From Lentzea terrae (lineage in GTDB: Bacteria; Actinomycetota; Actinomycetes; Mycobacteriales; Pseudonocardiaceae), in NCBI RefSeq assembly GCF_003265345.1, contig NZ_QFWW01000004.1:155846-219845 (forward strand): a stretch of 64,000 bases of DNA. The letters run 5' to 3'. The notes beneath the pieces are model-generated. The model did no database searches. It was given only the letters and a program-made list of their open reading frames with translations, and had not been told where the DNA came from. Positions 15,870-23,951 of this stretch are shown piece by piece. The number at the start of each line of letters is the position of its first letter. The first letter of the stretch is position 1. Position numbers and translations under genes: made by a program.

Positions 15870-16316
15870 TCACCGGACGTGGAAGGGCTTCCTGGTAGAG
15901 ACGGCGATCCGGTTCCACGAGTTGATGGTGAAGATCAGCGCGATGAGCTGAGCCAGCTCCTCTTCGTCGAAGTGCTTCGCGGCCCGTTCGTAGACCTCGT
16001 CGCTGACGTACTCGTGGCTGCTCATCACCGTGATGGCCTCGGTCAGCAGCAGCGCGGCCTGCTCCTTCTCGGTGTAGACGTCGCCGGCCTCCTCCCACGC
16101 GTTGAGGAGGTAGATGCGCGCCTCGGACTCACCACCCTTTCGGGCGTCAGCCGTGTGAATGTTGATGCAGTAGGCGCAGTGGTTCAGCTGGGACGCCCGG
16201 ATGCGGACGAGCTCAGCGAGCCGCTCGTCGAACCCTTCGCGGGTGGCGGCGTCGAGAGCGATCATGGCGCGGTAGACCTTCGGGGCCTTCTTGGCGAGGT
16301 CGATTCGGTTTGTCAT
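15870..16316 (-). CDS. Carboxymuconolactone-decarboxylase/AhpD-family protein
   Basis: 148 residues. AhpD-like helical fold with the CxxC-H motif LNHCAYCINIHTADARKGG (Cys-x-x-Cys then His, about 44-60), the peroxidatic/thiol relay site of this family, and SWNRIAVSTRKPFH at the C-terminus. ATG at 16316. Divergent from a MocR regulator, with paired repeats in the 50-base gap, so likely its target. MocR regulators often control AhpD-like genes; the physiological role (peroxide or other electrophile handling) is not shown by the sequence. Confidence 0.88.
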   Translation of the reverse strand: MTNRIDLAKKAPKVYRAMIALDAATREGFDERLAELVRIRASQLNHCAYCINIHTADARKGGESEARIYLLNAWEEAGDVYTEKEQAALLLTEAITVMSSHEYVSDEVYERAAKHFDEEELAQLIALIFTINSWNRIAVSTRKPFHVR

Positions 16317-16336
16317 GTCTGCAAAGTTAGGCCGCT

Positions 16337-16387
16337 GATTGGCCCTGGGCATGGTGCAATCTGAGCGTGGAATCGTGGGCCAATCTG
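16337..16387. promoter_or_regulatory. Inverted and direct repeats at the MocR/AhpD divergent promoter
   Basis: GATTGGCCC (16337-16345) and GGGCCAATC (16377-16385) form a perfect 9-base inverted repeat, and CAATCTG occurs twice on the plus strand (16358-16364 and 16381-16387), 23 bases apart. The right half lies inside the first codons of the MocR gene. Mixed direct/inverted sites are typical of MocR operators. Binding is inferred. Confidence 0.5.
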
Positions 16388-17704
16388 GACTTCCACCTGG
16401 ACCTGTCCGGGCCGGGTGGCCTGCGCCACCGGTTGACGGCGTCGCTGCGGGAAGCGGTCCGTTCGGCGCGCCTGCCACCGGGTACGCGGTTGCCGGCTTC
16501 CCGGTCGCTCGCCGCTGACCTGGGGATCGCGCGGAACACCGTCGCCGAGGCATACGCGGAGTTGGTGGCCGAAGGGTGGCTCACGGCCCGTCAGGGCTCC
16601 GGAACCGTTGTCGCGCAACGGGTCGCACCACCTCCGCCGGTGAAGCGCTCCGCTCGTGGGCCGGATGTGCGGTTCGACCTGTCGGTGTCCACACCGGACA
16701 TCACCGAGTTCCCGCGCACCGAGTGGATCCGCTCGACGCGGCGGGCGTTGCTGGCGGCGCCGTCCGAGGCGTTCGGGCCCGGTGACCCGCAGGGGCGGAT
16801 CGAGCTGCGGACCGCCTTGGCCGAGTACCTGGCGCGGGCGCGTGGGGTGCGTGCGGACCCCGAGCGGATCGTGGTGTGCTCTGGGTTCGCGGGAGCCATC
16901 CAGATGTTCAACCAGCTGCTGAAGTCGCCCGTGGTCGTGGAGGAGTACGGGCTGGGCTTCCACCGGTCGTTGTGGAAGTCGACGGTGCCGTTGGCGGTGG
17001 ACGACCACGGCGCCAATACCGAGCAGCTGCCGGACGACCGGCGTGTTTGTGTGCTCACGCCGGCGCACCAGTTCCCGTTGGGCGGTCCTCTGCACCCACT
17101 GCGGCGCGCGTCGGCGGTGGAGTGGGCACGGCGCGTTGACGGCCTTGTGCTGGAGGACGACTACGACGGCGAGTTCCGCTACGACCGGCAGCCCGTCGGC
17201 GCGGTGCAGGGGCTGGATCCCGAGCACGTCGCCTATCTCGGGACGTGCAGCAAGGCGCTGTCGCCGGCGTTGCGGATCGCGTGGATGGTGGTGCCGGACC
17301 GGTTCGTGGATCCGATCCTGGCGTTGAAGACCGATCGCGAGCAGTACATCAGCATGCTGGATCAGCTGACGTTGGCTGATTTCCTGGAGTCCGGCGCGTA
17401 CGACAGCCACGTGCGGCGGATGCGGTTGAAGTACCAACGGCGGCGTGACCGCCTCGTGGAAACCGTCTCGCCGTACGCGTCGGTGTCCGGCATCGCGGCC
17501 GGGATGCATGCCGTGCTCGACACACCGCACGAGACCGCCATCGTGCAGACGGCGCGCGAACGTGGGATCGAGGTCAGTGCTCTCTCGTGGTTCCGGCACG
17601 AGCTGAGCGACGACGACCGCACGGGGATCGTGGTGAGCTTCGGAGCGCCCGCGTTTCCACGGGCGCTTCCGTTGTTCACCGAGGTGCTAGCGGCGTGCCA
17701 GTGA
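16367..17704 (+). CDS. MocR/PdxR-type regulator (GntR HTH + aminotransferase fold)
   Basis: 445 residues. GntR-type winged helix at about 18-85 (PGTRLPASRSLAADLGIARN, then NTVAEAYAELVAEGWL), a linker, then a fold-type-I aminotransferase domain (about 110-440) with VLEDDYDGEFRYDR and the PLP lysine in LGTCSKALSPALRIAW. Such proteins bind PLP and act as transcription switches, not as enzymes. GTG start at 16367. Divergent from the AhpD-like gene, which is its likely target. It is not a close match to a pyridoxine-biosynthesis context because no pdxST genes are present. The end overlaps the convergent hydrolase by 18 bases. Confidence 0.9.
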   Translation: MESWANLDFHLDLSGPGGLRHRLTASLREAVRSARLPPGTRLPASRSLAADLGIARNTVAEAYAELVAEGWLTARQGSGTVVAQRVAPPPPVKRSARGPDVRFDLSVSTPDITEFPRTEWIRSTRRALLAAPSEAFGPGDPQGRIELRTALAEYLARARGVRADPERIVVCSGFAGAIQMFNQLLKSPVVVEEYGLGFHRSLWKSTVPLAVDDHGANTEQLPDDRRVCVLTPAHQFPLGGPLHPLRRASAVEWARRVDGLVLEDDYDGEFRYDRQPVGAVQGLDPEHVAYLGTCSKALSPALRIAWMVVPDRFVDPILALKTDREQYISMLDQLTLADFLESGAYDSHVRRMRLKYQRRRDRLVETVSPYASVSGIAAGMHAVLDTPHETAIVQTARERGIEVSALSWFRHELSDDDRTGIVVSFGAPAFPRALPLFTEVLAACQ

Positions 17705-19210
17705 CCAGCCCACGGCCGTGACGGCGCCGCGTGCGTGCACGTAGACGCCACGGCCGTTGTACTGGCCTGCCTTGGTGTAGACGAACCTGGTCTTCTTCTG
17801 TTCTGTGGCAACCCAACGACGTTCAGTGGTGGTGATCGTGCGGACGTCCTGCCACTGCGTGCCGTCCCAGTGCTGGACGGTCAGCTTGTCGCCCTTGTCG
17901 ACGTCGACGAAGACCTCGACCGGGCGTTCCGCCGTGAGAGTGCCGCCGGAAGTCGTTGCGCGCCACTGCTTTCCACGTGACTTGACCGCGAGCGCGTTGG
18001 CCAGGCCGTCGGCGACCACCCGACGGGCGGGGTTGACGCTGCCCCAGTCGCGGGACGGGTGCACGCGGTTGGACAGCAGGATCGCGATCGACCGCGAGAC
18101 CTTGTCGATCACGAACGACGTGCCCGTGTAGCCGGTGTGGCCGGCCGTGCCCGGACCGCTCAGCCCGCCCATGTACCAGCGCTGGTCGAGCTCGAACCCG
18201 AGGCCGTGGGCGTTGTCGGGGAACTGCTGGTTGAAGTTCGTCAGCATCAGCTCGACGGAGTGCTCGGTGAGGATCCGGCGGCCGTTGTACGTGCCGCCGT
18301 TGAGGATCGTCTGACCGAGGACGGCGAGGTCCCTGGCCGTGCCGAAGACGCCCGCGTGGCCGGCGACGCCGCCGAGCGACCACGCGTTCTCGTCGTGCAC
18401 CTCGCCGCGGACCATGCCGCGCGGCGGTGCCGACTGGAACTCCGTCGCGGCGGTGCGGTTCTTGTTCTTGGGGTTGTAGCCGGTGTCCTTCATGTTGAGC
18501 GGCCTGGTGATGCCGTCCCGCACGGCTTCGTCGAGGCGCTTTCCGCTGACCTTGTGGACGAGTTCGCCGAGCGTGATCAGGTTCAGGTCGGAATAGACGT
18601 ACGTGGTGCCGGGCGTGGACTTCGGCTTCACGTCCATGACGGCTTTGATGCGGCTCGGGGCGTCCGGGTACAGCTTCCACAACGCGATGAACGGTTCGAG
18701 GCCGCTCGTGTGGGTGAGGAGCTGCTTGACGGTGATGTTCTCCTTGCCGTTCACGCCGAACTCGGGCAGGTAGCGGGCGACCCGCTCATCGATGTCGATC
18801 TTGTTCTGCTCGACCTGCTGGATCACCGCGATCGACGTGAAGAGCTTGGAGATCGAGGCGAGGTCGAAGATCGTGTCCTTCTGCATCGGGACGCGGTCTT
18901 CTTCCGGCAGCTGGGTTTGCTGGTCTTCGTAGAGGACCGCGTAGCCGGTGCGGTCGTGCGTGACGATCTTGCCGTTGTGCACGTACATCGTGACGGCGCC
19001 GGCGAACAGCGGTTTGCCGTTGGCCTGGGGTTTCTGGAAGTCGCGGAGCTGGCGCAGGGTCGCGTTGATCGGCTCCGGATCGAGGTTGGCCCAGTACGGG
19101 TTCGAGTCGCGCAGGGTCGTCCACGGCTGCGCGAAACCGTCCTGTGGCTGGTCGAAGTGGCCTGGGACCGCGGTCGTCACGAGTGCGACGGCCAGCGCGG
19201 GGATGAGCAT
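17687..19210 (-). CDS. Exported class C beta-lactamase-like serine hydrolase (YbbE type)
   Basis: 507 residues with an N-terminal signal-like hydrophobic stretch. Serine penicillin-recognising hydrolase: SISKL (SxxK nucleophile, about 120), YSDLN (YxN) and GHTGYTG (HTG, third motif). The C-terminal extension of about 110 residues is beta-rich and reads as a carbohydrate- or wall-binding module. It is the last gene of the nagZ-namZ operon: 7 bases after namZ, with GAGGA overlapping the namZ stop. Bacillus YbbE (AmiE region) holds the same position in the MurNAc recycling operon. A role in trimming wall peptides is inferred; antibiotic hydrolysis is less likely. Confidence 0.88.
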   Translation of the reverse strand: MLIPALAVALVTTAVPGHFDQPQDGFAQPWTTLRDSNPYWANLDPEPINATLRQLRDFQKPQANGKPLFAGAVTMYVHNGKIVTHDRTGYAVLYEDQQTQLPEEDRVPMQKDTIFDLASISKLFTSIAVIQQVEQNKIDIDERVARYLPEFGVNGKENITVKQLLTHTSGLEPFIALWKLYPDAPSRIKAVMDVKPKSTPGTTYVYSDLNLITLGELVHKVSGKRLDEAVRDGITRPLNMKDTGYNPKNKNRTAATEFQSAPPRGMVRGEVHDENAWSLGGVAGHAGVFGTARDLAVLGQTILNGGTYNGRRILTEHSVELMLTNFNQQFPDNAHGLGFELDQRWYMGGLSGPGTAGHTGYTGTSFVIDKVSRSIAILLSNRVHPSRDWGSVNPARRVVADGLANALAVKSRGKQWRATTSGGTLTAERPVEVFVDVDKGDKLTVQHWDGTQWQDVRTITTTERRWVATEQKKTRFVYTKAGQYNGRGVYVHARGAVTAVGWSLARR

Positions 19211-19217
19211 GGCGTCC

Positions 19218-20423
19218 TCACCGGTAGCGCAGGTAGGGCAGGCGGGTGCGGCGGAACTGCTGCAGCTCCTGGTGCCACGCGCCGACGACCTCGTCCAGCG
19301 GCGCCTGGGCGTCGATCATCTTGCGCAGCCGGTCGGAGCCGCTGAGCTTGTCGATCCAGAAGTCCTGCCGCCACGCGAACACGCTCGGGTACAACGACTT
19401 CGCGGTGATCAGCATGGCCACGGAGGCTTCGATCGCGTCGAACTCGGCCGCGTTGGTGACGTGCAGGGTGACGCCGCCGCAGGTCTTGCCCTGGAACTTG
19501 TTGAACGTCGGCGCGAAGTAGGTCTCGCGGAACCTGATTCCCTTGAGGTCGAGCGTGTTGAGGGATTCCGCCCAGCGCCAGTCGATGCCCGGTGCGCCGA
19601 CGGTCTCGAACGGGCGGGTGGTGCCGCGGCCTTCCGACAGCACCGTGCCCTCGAACAGGCACGTGCCGGGGTAGACGAGCGCGGTGTCCTGGGTGGGCAT
19701 GTTCGGGCTCGGCGGCACCCACGGCAGACCGGTGTCGAGCTGGTTGCGGCGCCAGCCTTTTACGTTGACCACTTCGAGGTCGGTCTTGAGGCCGAACTCG
19801 CCCTTGAAGAACCTGGCCAGCTCGCCGACGGTCATGCCGTGTTGCTGGACGATCGGCTTCAGGCCGACACCGGTGGCGTAGGCGGGGTCGAGCTGCGGGC
19901 CGTTGGGGGTTCCGCCGATGGGGTTCGGGCGGTCGAGGACGATGAAGTCGAGGTTCTCCGCCGCCTGCATCGCCGTGTACATCGACCAGATGTAGGTGTA
20001 GAAGCGCGCGCCCACGTCCGCGATGTCGAAGACGACCGTGTCGATGCCCGCCTTGGTGAACATCGACTGGAGCTTGGTGGCGTTGGCGCCGTACGCGTCG
20101 TACACCGGGATGCCGGTGCGTGGGTCCTGGTAGTCGCCCTCGGAGCCGCCGGCCTGGGCCGTGCCGCGGAAGCCGTGTTCGGGGCCGAAGACGGCGGTCG
20201 GCTTGGCGTTGTGCTCCACCATCGAGTCGACGATGTGGGTCTGGTTCTTCAGGACGCCCGTCGGGTTCGTCAGCACGCCGGCCTTGCGGCCCCTGAGCTT
20301 GCGCCAGCCGTCGTGCGCGAGTTGTTCCGCGCCGGTGGCGAGCTTCGGGGCCGCGTTGGCGGTCGTGGTGCTGACGAGTGGGACGGACAGTGCGCTTGCC
20401 GCGAGGAAGCTCCGCCTTCTCAC
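19218..20423 (-). CDS. namZ: Exo-beta-N-acetylmuramidase NamZ (DUF1343)
   Basis: 401 residues. GH171 enzyme that removes MurNAc from the non-reducing ends of peptidoglycan fragments. GVLTNPTGVL, GPEHGFRG, FDIADVGARFYTYIWSM, LDRPNPIGG and EGRGTTRPFE are DUF1343 signatures. The N-terminus MRRRSFLAASA ending near TANAAP is a twin-arginine signal, so the enzyme is probably folded before export. GTG at 20423 overlaps the nagZ stop by four bases (GTGA), which fixes the start. With NagZ it would release GlcNAc and MurNAc outside the cell, as in Bacillus (YbbC/YbbD). Confidence 0.92.
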   Translation of the reverse strand: MRRRSFLAASALSVPLVSTTTANAAPKLATGAEQLAHDGWRKLRGRKAGVLTNPTGVLKNQTHIVDSMVEHNAKPTAVFGPEHGFRGTAQAGGSEGDYQDPRTGIPVYDAYGANATKLQSMFTKAGIDTVVFDIADVGARFYTYIWSMYTAMQAAENLDFIVLDRPNPIGGTPNGPQLDPAYATGVGLKPIVQQHGMTVGELARFFKGEFGLKTDLEVVNVKGWRRNQLDTGLPWVPPSPNMPTQDTALVYPGTCLFEGTVLSEGRGTTRPFETVGAPGIDWRWAESLNTLDLKGIRFRETYFAPTFNKFQGKTCGGVTLHVTNAAEFDAIEASVAMLITAKSLYPSVFAWRQDFWIDKLSGSDRLRKMIDAQAPLDEVVGAWHQELQQFRRTRLPYLRYR

Positions 20424-22114
20424 CAGGTCACCCCGTGTCCGAACGGGTAGGGGATCGGACCTGGCACGTCGACCGGGAGCTTGCCCTGCGGCTTGGTCTC
20501 GCCGAGCAGGACCTTGGCCAGTGCCTCCATGGAGACCGTCGTGGCCGAGTAGGTGGCGAGCCACGTCTTGGCGCCGCTGTGGGCCACGTCGTACGGGTTG
20601 CCGGTGGCGACCGCGATGACCGGCTTGCCGGTGGCGACGAGCTTGTTGAGCAGGTCGAGCTGGGCAGGCCTGATGGTGAGGTTGTTGGTCAGCACGACGA
20701 TCTTGTCCGCGTTCGCCGCGGCGGCCAGTGCCTGTTGTGCTTGCGCCGGGGTGGGGCTCGTGGCGGTGACGACCTTGGTCGCCTTGAGCCTGGTCGCCAG
20801 AGCCGTGGCCGGGGCGTCACCGGTGCCGACGACCAGGGGAGCTGCGGCGTTCAGCGGAATGGCCTGGCCGTCGTTGCGGACCGCGGTGATCGTGCGGTCG
20901 GCGATCTTCTGCGCGCTTTGATTGTTGGAGCCGACGATCTGGTCGACCCGGTTCACGTCGACCTCGGCGTTGAGCATGACGCCGCGCAGGAGCTTCATCT
21001 TGAGGATGCGCAGGACGCTCTGGTCGATGCGCTGCTCGGAGATCTCACCGCTGCGGACGGCCTTGATGACGCTGTCGATCGCGAGGCCGAGGTTCGGCGG
21101 CATCAGCAGCTGGTCGACGCCCGCCTTGATGGCGAGGACCGGGATCTCCGCGTCGTTGGGGTGCAGCTTGCGGACGCCTTCCATCTCCAGCGAGTCGGTG
21201 ACGATGACGCCGTCGTACTTCAGCTCTTCGCGCAGCAGGCCGGTGATGATCTTCGGGGAGAGCGTGGCCGGCTCGCCGGACGGGTCGATCTTCGGAACCT
21301 GGATGTGCGCGGTCATGATCGAGTCGATCTTGGCGGCGATGGCGGCCTGGAACGGCGGCGCGTCGATCTGGCGCCACTGGTCGAGGGTGCGGTTGGAGAC
21401 CGGCAGGCTGGTGTGGCTGTCCTCGGACGTGTCGCCGTGGCCGGGGAAGTGCTTGGCCGTGGACGTGACCGAGTTCTGGTCGAACCAGCGGTGGCCTTCG
21501 TAACCCGTGACCTGGGCCTTCGTCATTTCGGACGTGAGCTTCGGGTCGCTGGAGAAGCTGCGCACGCCGACGATCGGGTTCGCCGGGTTCGAGTTGACGT
21601 CGGCGTCCGGGGCGAAGTTCTGGTTGATGCCCATCGCGCGGAGCTCCTGGGCGGTGATCCGCGCGGCCTCTTCTGCGTCCTGCGTGCTGCGGCCGGCGCC
21701 CAGGGCCATGCTGCCCGGCAGCTGCGTGGCGGGCGGGCCGATGCGCGTGACGAGGCCCGTCTCCTGGTCGGTCGAGATGAGCAGCGGGATGCGGCTGGCC
21801 TTCTGCAGGCCGTTGGAGAGCTGCGCGATCTGCTTGGGGGTGTCGATGTTGTCGCGGCTCGAGTTGTTGAAGTAGATGACGCCGCCCGGTTGGTACTTGC
21901 GCACCATCTCGGCCGGCGTGCCGACGCCGAAGTCGGTCTGGTTCTTGGGGTGCGGGACGTCGGCGGCCTGGCCGTTGACGTACGTGACGAAGAGCTGGCC
22001 GACCTTCTGTTCCAGCGACATCCCGCGCAGGGTGGTCACCGAGGCGTCCGCTCTCGCCACCGGCGTGAGGGCGACCATGGCAGTGACCAGCGTCAACGCG
22101 GCAATCTTCCGCAC
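20420..22114 (-). CDS. nagZ: Secreted beta-N-acetylglucosaminidase NagZ (GH3)
   Basis: 564 residues from GTG 22114. N-terminal signal peptide (RKIAALTLVTAMVAL, cleavage near ARADA). GH3 catalytic domain with KHFPGHGDTSEDSHTSLP, which holds the His-Asp dyad specific to NagZ, and VIVTDSLEM with the nucleophile Asp; a second GH3 C-terminal domain follows (about 380-560), as in the two-domain Bacillus NagZ. Cleaves GlcNAc from GlcNAc-MurNAc fragments. First gene of the nagZ-namZ-serine hydrolase operon. GGGAGG lies 11 bases before the GTG, rather far, so the start is not certain. Confidence 0.93.
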   Translation of the reverse strand: MRKIAALTLVTAMVALTPVARADASVTTLRGMSLEQKVGQLFVTYVNGQAADVPHPKNQTDFGVGTPAEMVRKYQPGGVIYFNNSSRDNIDTPKQIAQLSNGLQKASRIPLLISTDQETGLVTRIGPPATQLPGSMALGAGRSTQDAEEAARITAQELRAMGINQNFAPDADVNSNPANPIVGVRSFSSDPKLTSEMTKAQVTGYEGHRWFDQNSVTSTAKHFPGHGDTSEDSHTSLPVSNRTLDQWRQIDAPPFQAAIAAKIDSIMTAHIQVPKIDPSGEPATLSPKIITGLLREELKYDGVIVTDSLEMEGVRKLHPNDAEIPVLAIKAGVDQLLMPPNLGLAIDSVIKAVRSGEISEQRIDQSVLRILKMKLLRGVMLNAEVDVNRVDQIVGSNNQSAQKIADRTITAVRNDGQAIPLNAAAPLVVGTGDAPATALATRLKATKVVTATSPTPAQAQQALAAAANADKIVVLTNNLTIRPAQLDLLNKLVATGKPVIAVATGNPYDVAHSGAKTWLATYSATTVSMEALAKVLLGETKPQGKLPVDVPGPIPYPFGHGVTW

Positions 22115-22146
22115 TTTGCAGTGCCTCCCGGTGATGTTCCCACAGA

Positions 22147-22169
22147 TAACTGGCGTATTTCGCAAGTTA
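22147..22169 (-). promoter_or_regulatory. Possible operator upstream of nagZ
   Basis: TAACT (22147-22151) and AGTTA (22165-22169) form a short inverted repeat with a 13-base spacer, 33-55 bases before nagZ. The RpiR-gene upstream region also contains AACTTACTAACC. A shared site for the RpiR regulator is possible but rests on short matches. Confidence 0.25.
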
Positions 22170-22237
22170 CTCACGGCTGCGTGATGGGTCAACGGGTGGC
22201 CATTGTGCCGTTCGGCGGCACTTTTTCACCGGACAAG

Positions 22238-22474
22238 CAAACGGGGCACCCTCGAAAGGGTGCCCCGTCGACAGCGCGGGCTTGCGAGTTACCAAGCGTG
22301 CAACTCTAGTCGTACAACCCTGGCCTCGGCGTCCGGCGTCCCGGTACGCAGGCCCTAGACGACAAGCCTCCCGCGGCGTGCTGCGCGTGGGTACTCGAAG
22401 TCCGCGCACGGAGCCCCGCCGGGGTGGAGTCTGGCTTCTCTTCGCCAGGTCCCTGGCCGACCCGAGTTCCGCAC
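22238..22474 (-). ncRNA. 6S-like RNA (Ms1 / scr3559 type)
   Basis: About 237 nt, minus strand, in a 594-base gap beside the HAD phosphatase gene. Evidence: a promoter with 17-base spacing (22480-22508) that would start RNA near 22474; a closing stem between the 5' end GUGCggAACUC (22464-22474) and GAGUUGCAC (22298-22306); internal hairpins; then a GCUUG/CAAGC hairpin and a strong terminator (22241-22268) followed by a T-rich stretch. In Streptomyces the 6S-like scr3559 and in Mycobacterium the Ms1 homologue MTS2823 occupy this place next to the Rv3661-type gene. These RNAs bind RNA polymerase (Ms1 binds the core) in stationary phase. Synteny and structure agree; sequence homology was not tested. 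Confidence 0.65.
22241..22268 (-). terminator. Rho-independent terminator of the 6S-like RNA
   Basis: Perfect 12-bp stem (22241-22252 with 22257-22268) and a 4-base loop, followed on the minus strand by GTTTGCTTG. Only that side is T-rich, so it ends minus-strand transcription. Confidence 0.8.
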
Positions 22475-22479
22475 CACCC

Positions 22480-22508
22480 ATTTAAGTGCGTGCCGCCGGT
22501 CACAGCAA
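22480..22508 (-). promoter_or_regulatory. Probable promoter of the 6S-like RNA
   Basis: On the minus strand TTGCTG (22503-22508) and TTAAAT (22480-22485) are separated by 17 bases, and the predicted start near 22474 coincides with the first base of the closing stem of the RNA. Confidence 0.55.
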
Positions 22509-22708
22509 GGGCTCGGACGGGTGCACCGTTCAAGCCACGTTCAGTAGTGAAAGTACTGCCGTTTCAGCGTTTGTGAGGTTTTGTACAGGTTCGGGTACCG
22601 CTGACAGGGCGTGCTCGTGCACTCACGCGGGCACCACGTGTGCGCGCGGTTGCCGCTACTCGCCGGTACAGGTCTCTAAGGGCTTTGGTTTTGGTCTGGG
22701 ACTTGACT

Positions 22709-23503
22709 TCAGTCGCGGCTGCGCTTGCGCCTGAGGCCGTACCAGGCGGCGCCGGCGGCGGCCACCGCACCGAGGCTGATGGCCGTCACGGCGACCGCCT
22801 TGCCCGACGGGGTGGGGATGCGGGAGCGCAGGCTCACCGGGTCGGAGAACTGCTGCACCGGCCAGCTCTTCTGCGCGGCGATCTTGCGCAGGCCGCGGTC
22901 CGGGTTCACGACGTTCGGGTGGCCGACGACCTCGAGCATCGGCAGGTCCGTGACGCTGTCCGAGTAGGCGTAGCTCTTGGCGAGGTCGTAACCGTGCTCG
23001 GCGGCGAGCTGTTTGATCGCGACGGCCTTGTTGTCGGCCGCGCAGTAGAAGTCGACATCGCCCGTGTAGCGGCCGTCCAGCACCACCATCTTGGTTCCGA
23101 CGCTGTAGTCCGCACCGATCATCTGTGCAATTGGGGCGACGAGCTCTTCCCCGGACGCACTCACGATGACGACGTCGTGACCCTCCGCCTTGTGGTCGGC
23201 GATCAACTGTGTCGCCTCTTTGTAGACAAGCGGGTCGACGATGTCGTGCAACGTCTCGTTGACGATACTGCGGATCTGCTCGACGTCCCAGCCCGCGGCG
23301 AGCGCCGTGATGTGCGCGCGCATGCGGTCCATTTGGTCCGCGTCCGCGCCGGCCAGCATGAACACGAGCTGCGCGTATGCGCTCTTCAGCACCGCGCGGC
23401 GGTTGATCAGCCCCTCCTGGAAGAAGGGACGGCTGAACGCCAGCGTGCTCGACTTCGCGATCACGGTCTTGTCGAGGTCGAAGAAGGCGGCGATCCGACT
23501 CAT
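22709..23503 (-). CDS. HAD-IB family phosphatase with C-terminal membrane anchor (Rv3661 type)
   Basis: 264 residues. HAD phosphatase: FFDLDKTVIAKSS with the catalytic Asp9 and Asp11, VIVSASGEE (motif II), and YAYSDSVTDLPML (motif IV acidic residues). It belongs to the SerB-like HAD-IB group that includes Mycobacterium Rv3661, but lacks the ACT domains of SerB2. A hydrophobic segment (GKAVAVTAISLGAVAAAGAA, about 234-253) and a basic tail suggest a C-terminal membrane anchor. ATG at 23503. It lies between the 6S-like RNA and the 6C RNA, an arrangement conserved in actinobacteria. Substrate unknown. Confidence 0.88.
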   Translation of the reverse strand: MSRIAAFFDLDKTVIAKSSTLAFSRPFFQEGLINRRAVLKSAYAQLVFMLAGADADQMDRMRAHITALAAGWDVEQIRSIVNETLHDIVDPLVYKEATQLIADHKAEGHDVVIVSASGEELVAPIAQMIGADYSVGTKMVVLDGRYTGDVDFYCAADNKAVAIKQLAAEHGYDLAKSYAYSDSVTDLPMLEVVGHPNVVNPDRGLRKIAAQKSWPVQQFSDPVSLRSRIPTPSGKAVAVTAISLGAVAAAGAAWYGLRRKRSRD

Positions 23504-23654
23504 GTAGCTCAGCTTAGGTGTACTCGTCAGTAGGCCGTTCGGTCGGCATTTCGTTTGTGTACGAAACCGTTGTGCGACACGGTTACCGAAACTTGGCACG
23601 CAGCTGTTGCCGAAGTTGCGCGCAGCACTGGCGCATGGGGATACAGTAGGAGAG

Positions 23655-23740
23655 TCCGGTTCGACGGACGGGTTCAGTCCGACCCCCCGGGACTGAACCA
23701 TTGACGACCCCCGTCCCTCCCCCCTGGCGGGGGTCGTCCC
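23655..23740 (+). ncRNA. 6C RNA
   Basis: Two successive hairpins whose loops each contain a run of six C, the defining feature of the actinobacterial 6C RNA. Hairpin 1: GGTTCAGTCC (23671-23680) with GGACTGAACC (23690-23699). Hairpin 2: GACGACCCCCG (23703-23713) with CGGGGGTCGTC (23728-23738). It lies between the HAD phosphatase gene and ssd, exactly where B11/6C lies in Mycobacterium (between Rv3660c and Rv3661), and on the strand of ssd. Mycobacterial 6C acts on mRNAs through its C-rich loops. Ends are approximate; TACAGT at 23642-23647 may be the -10. The rest of this 448-base gap shows nothing else I recognise. Confidence 0.88.
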
Positions 23741-23951
23741 ATATCCAGGCCCGGATTCCGGGTGGGCGTGACTGGACCTCTGCCGCCCTTTGTGCGCCAT
23801 TTGCCGCCCAACCCCTCAGATTCGCACGCACCCCTGACACTTCCCGGGTTTCAGGTGCTTCAAGATCGCGACTTGTCCACACCCGGCGATTTGTCCACAT
23901 CTGGATCTTCGCTCGTTGTGTCGTTCATCACGACCCACCAGCGTGGACCCC

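Noticed and set aside
17687-19210. Antibiotic-resistance beta-lactamase
   Set aside because: The SxxK/YxN/HTG motifs are shared with wall peptidases, and the operon with nagZ-namZ points to wall recycling.
20378-22309. 643-codon plus-strand open frame across nagZ
   Set aside because: Antisense shadow of nagZ, which has clear motifs and a signal peptide.
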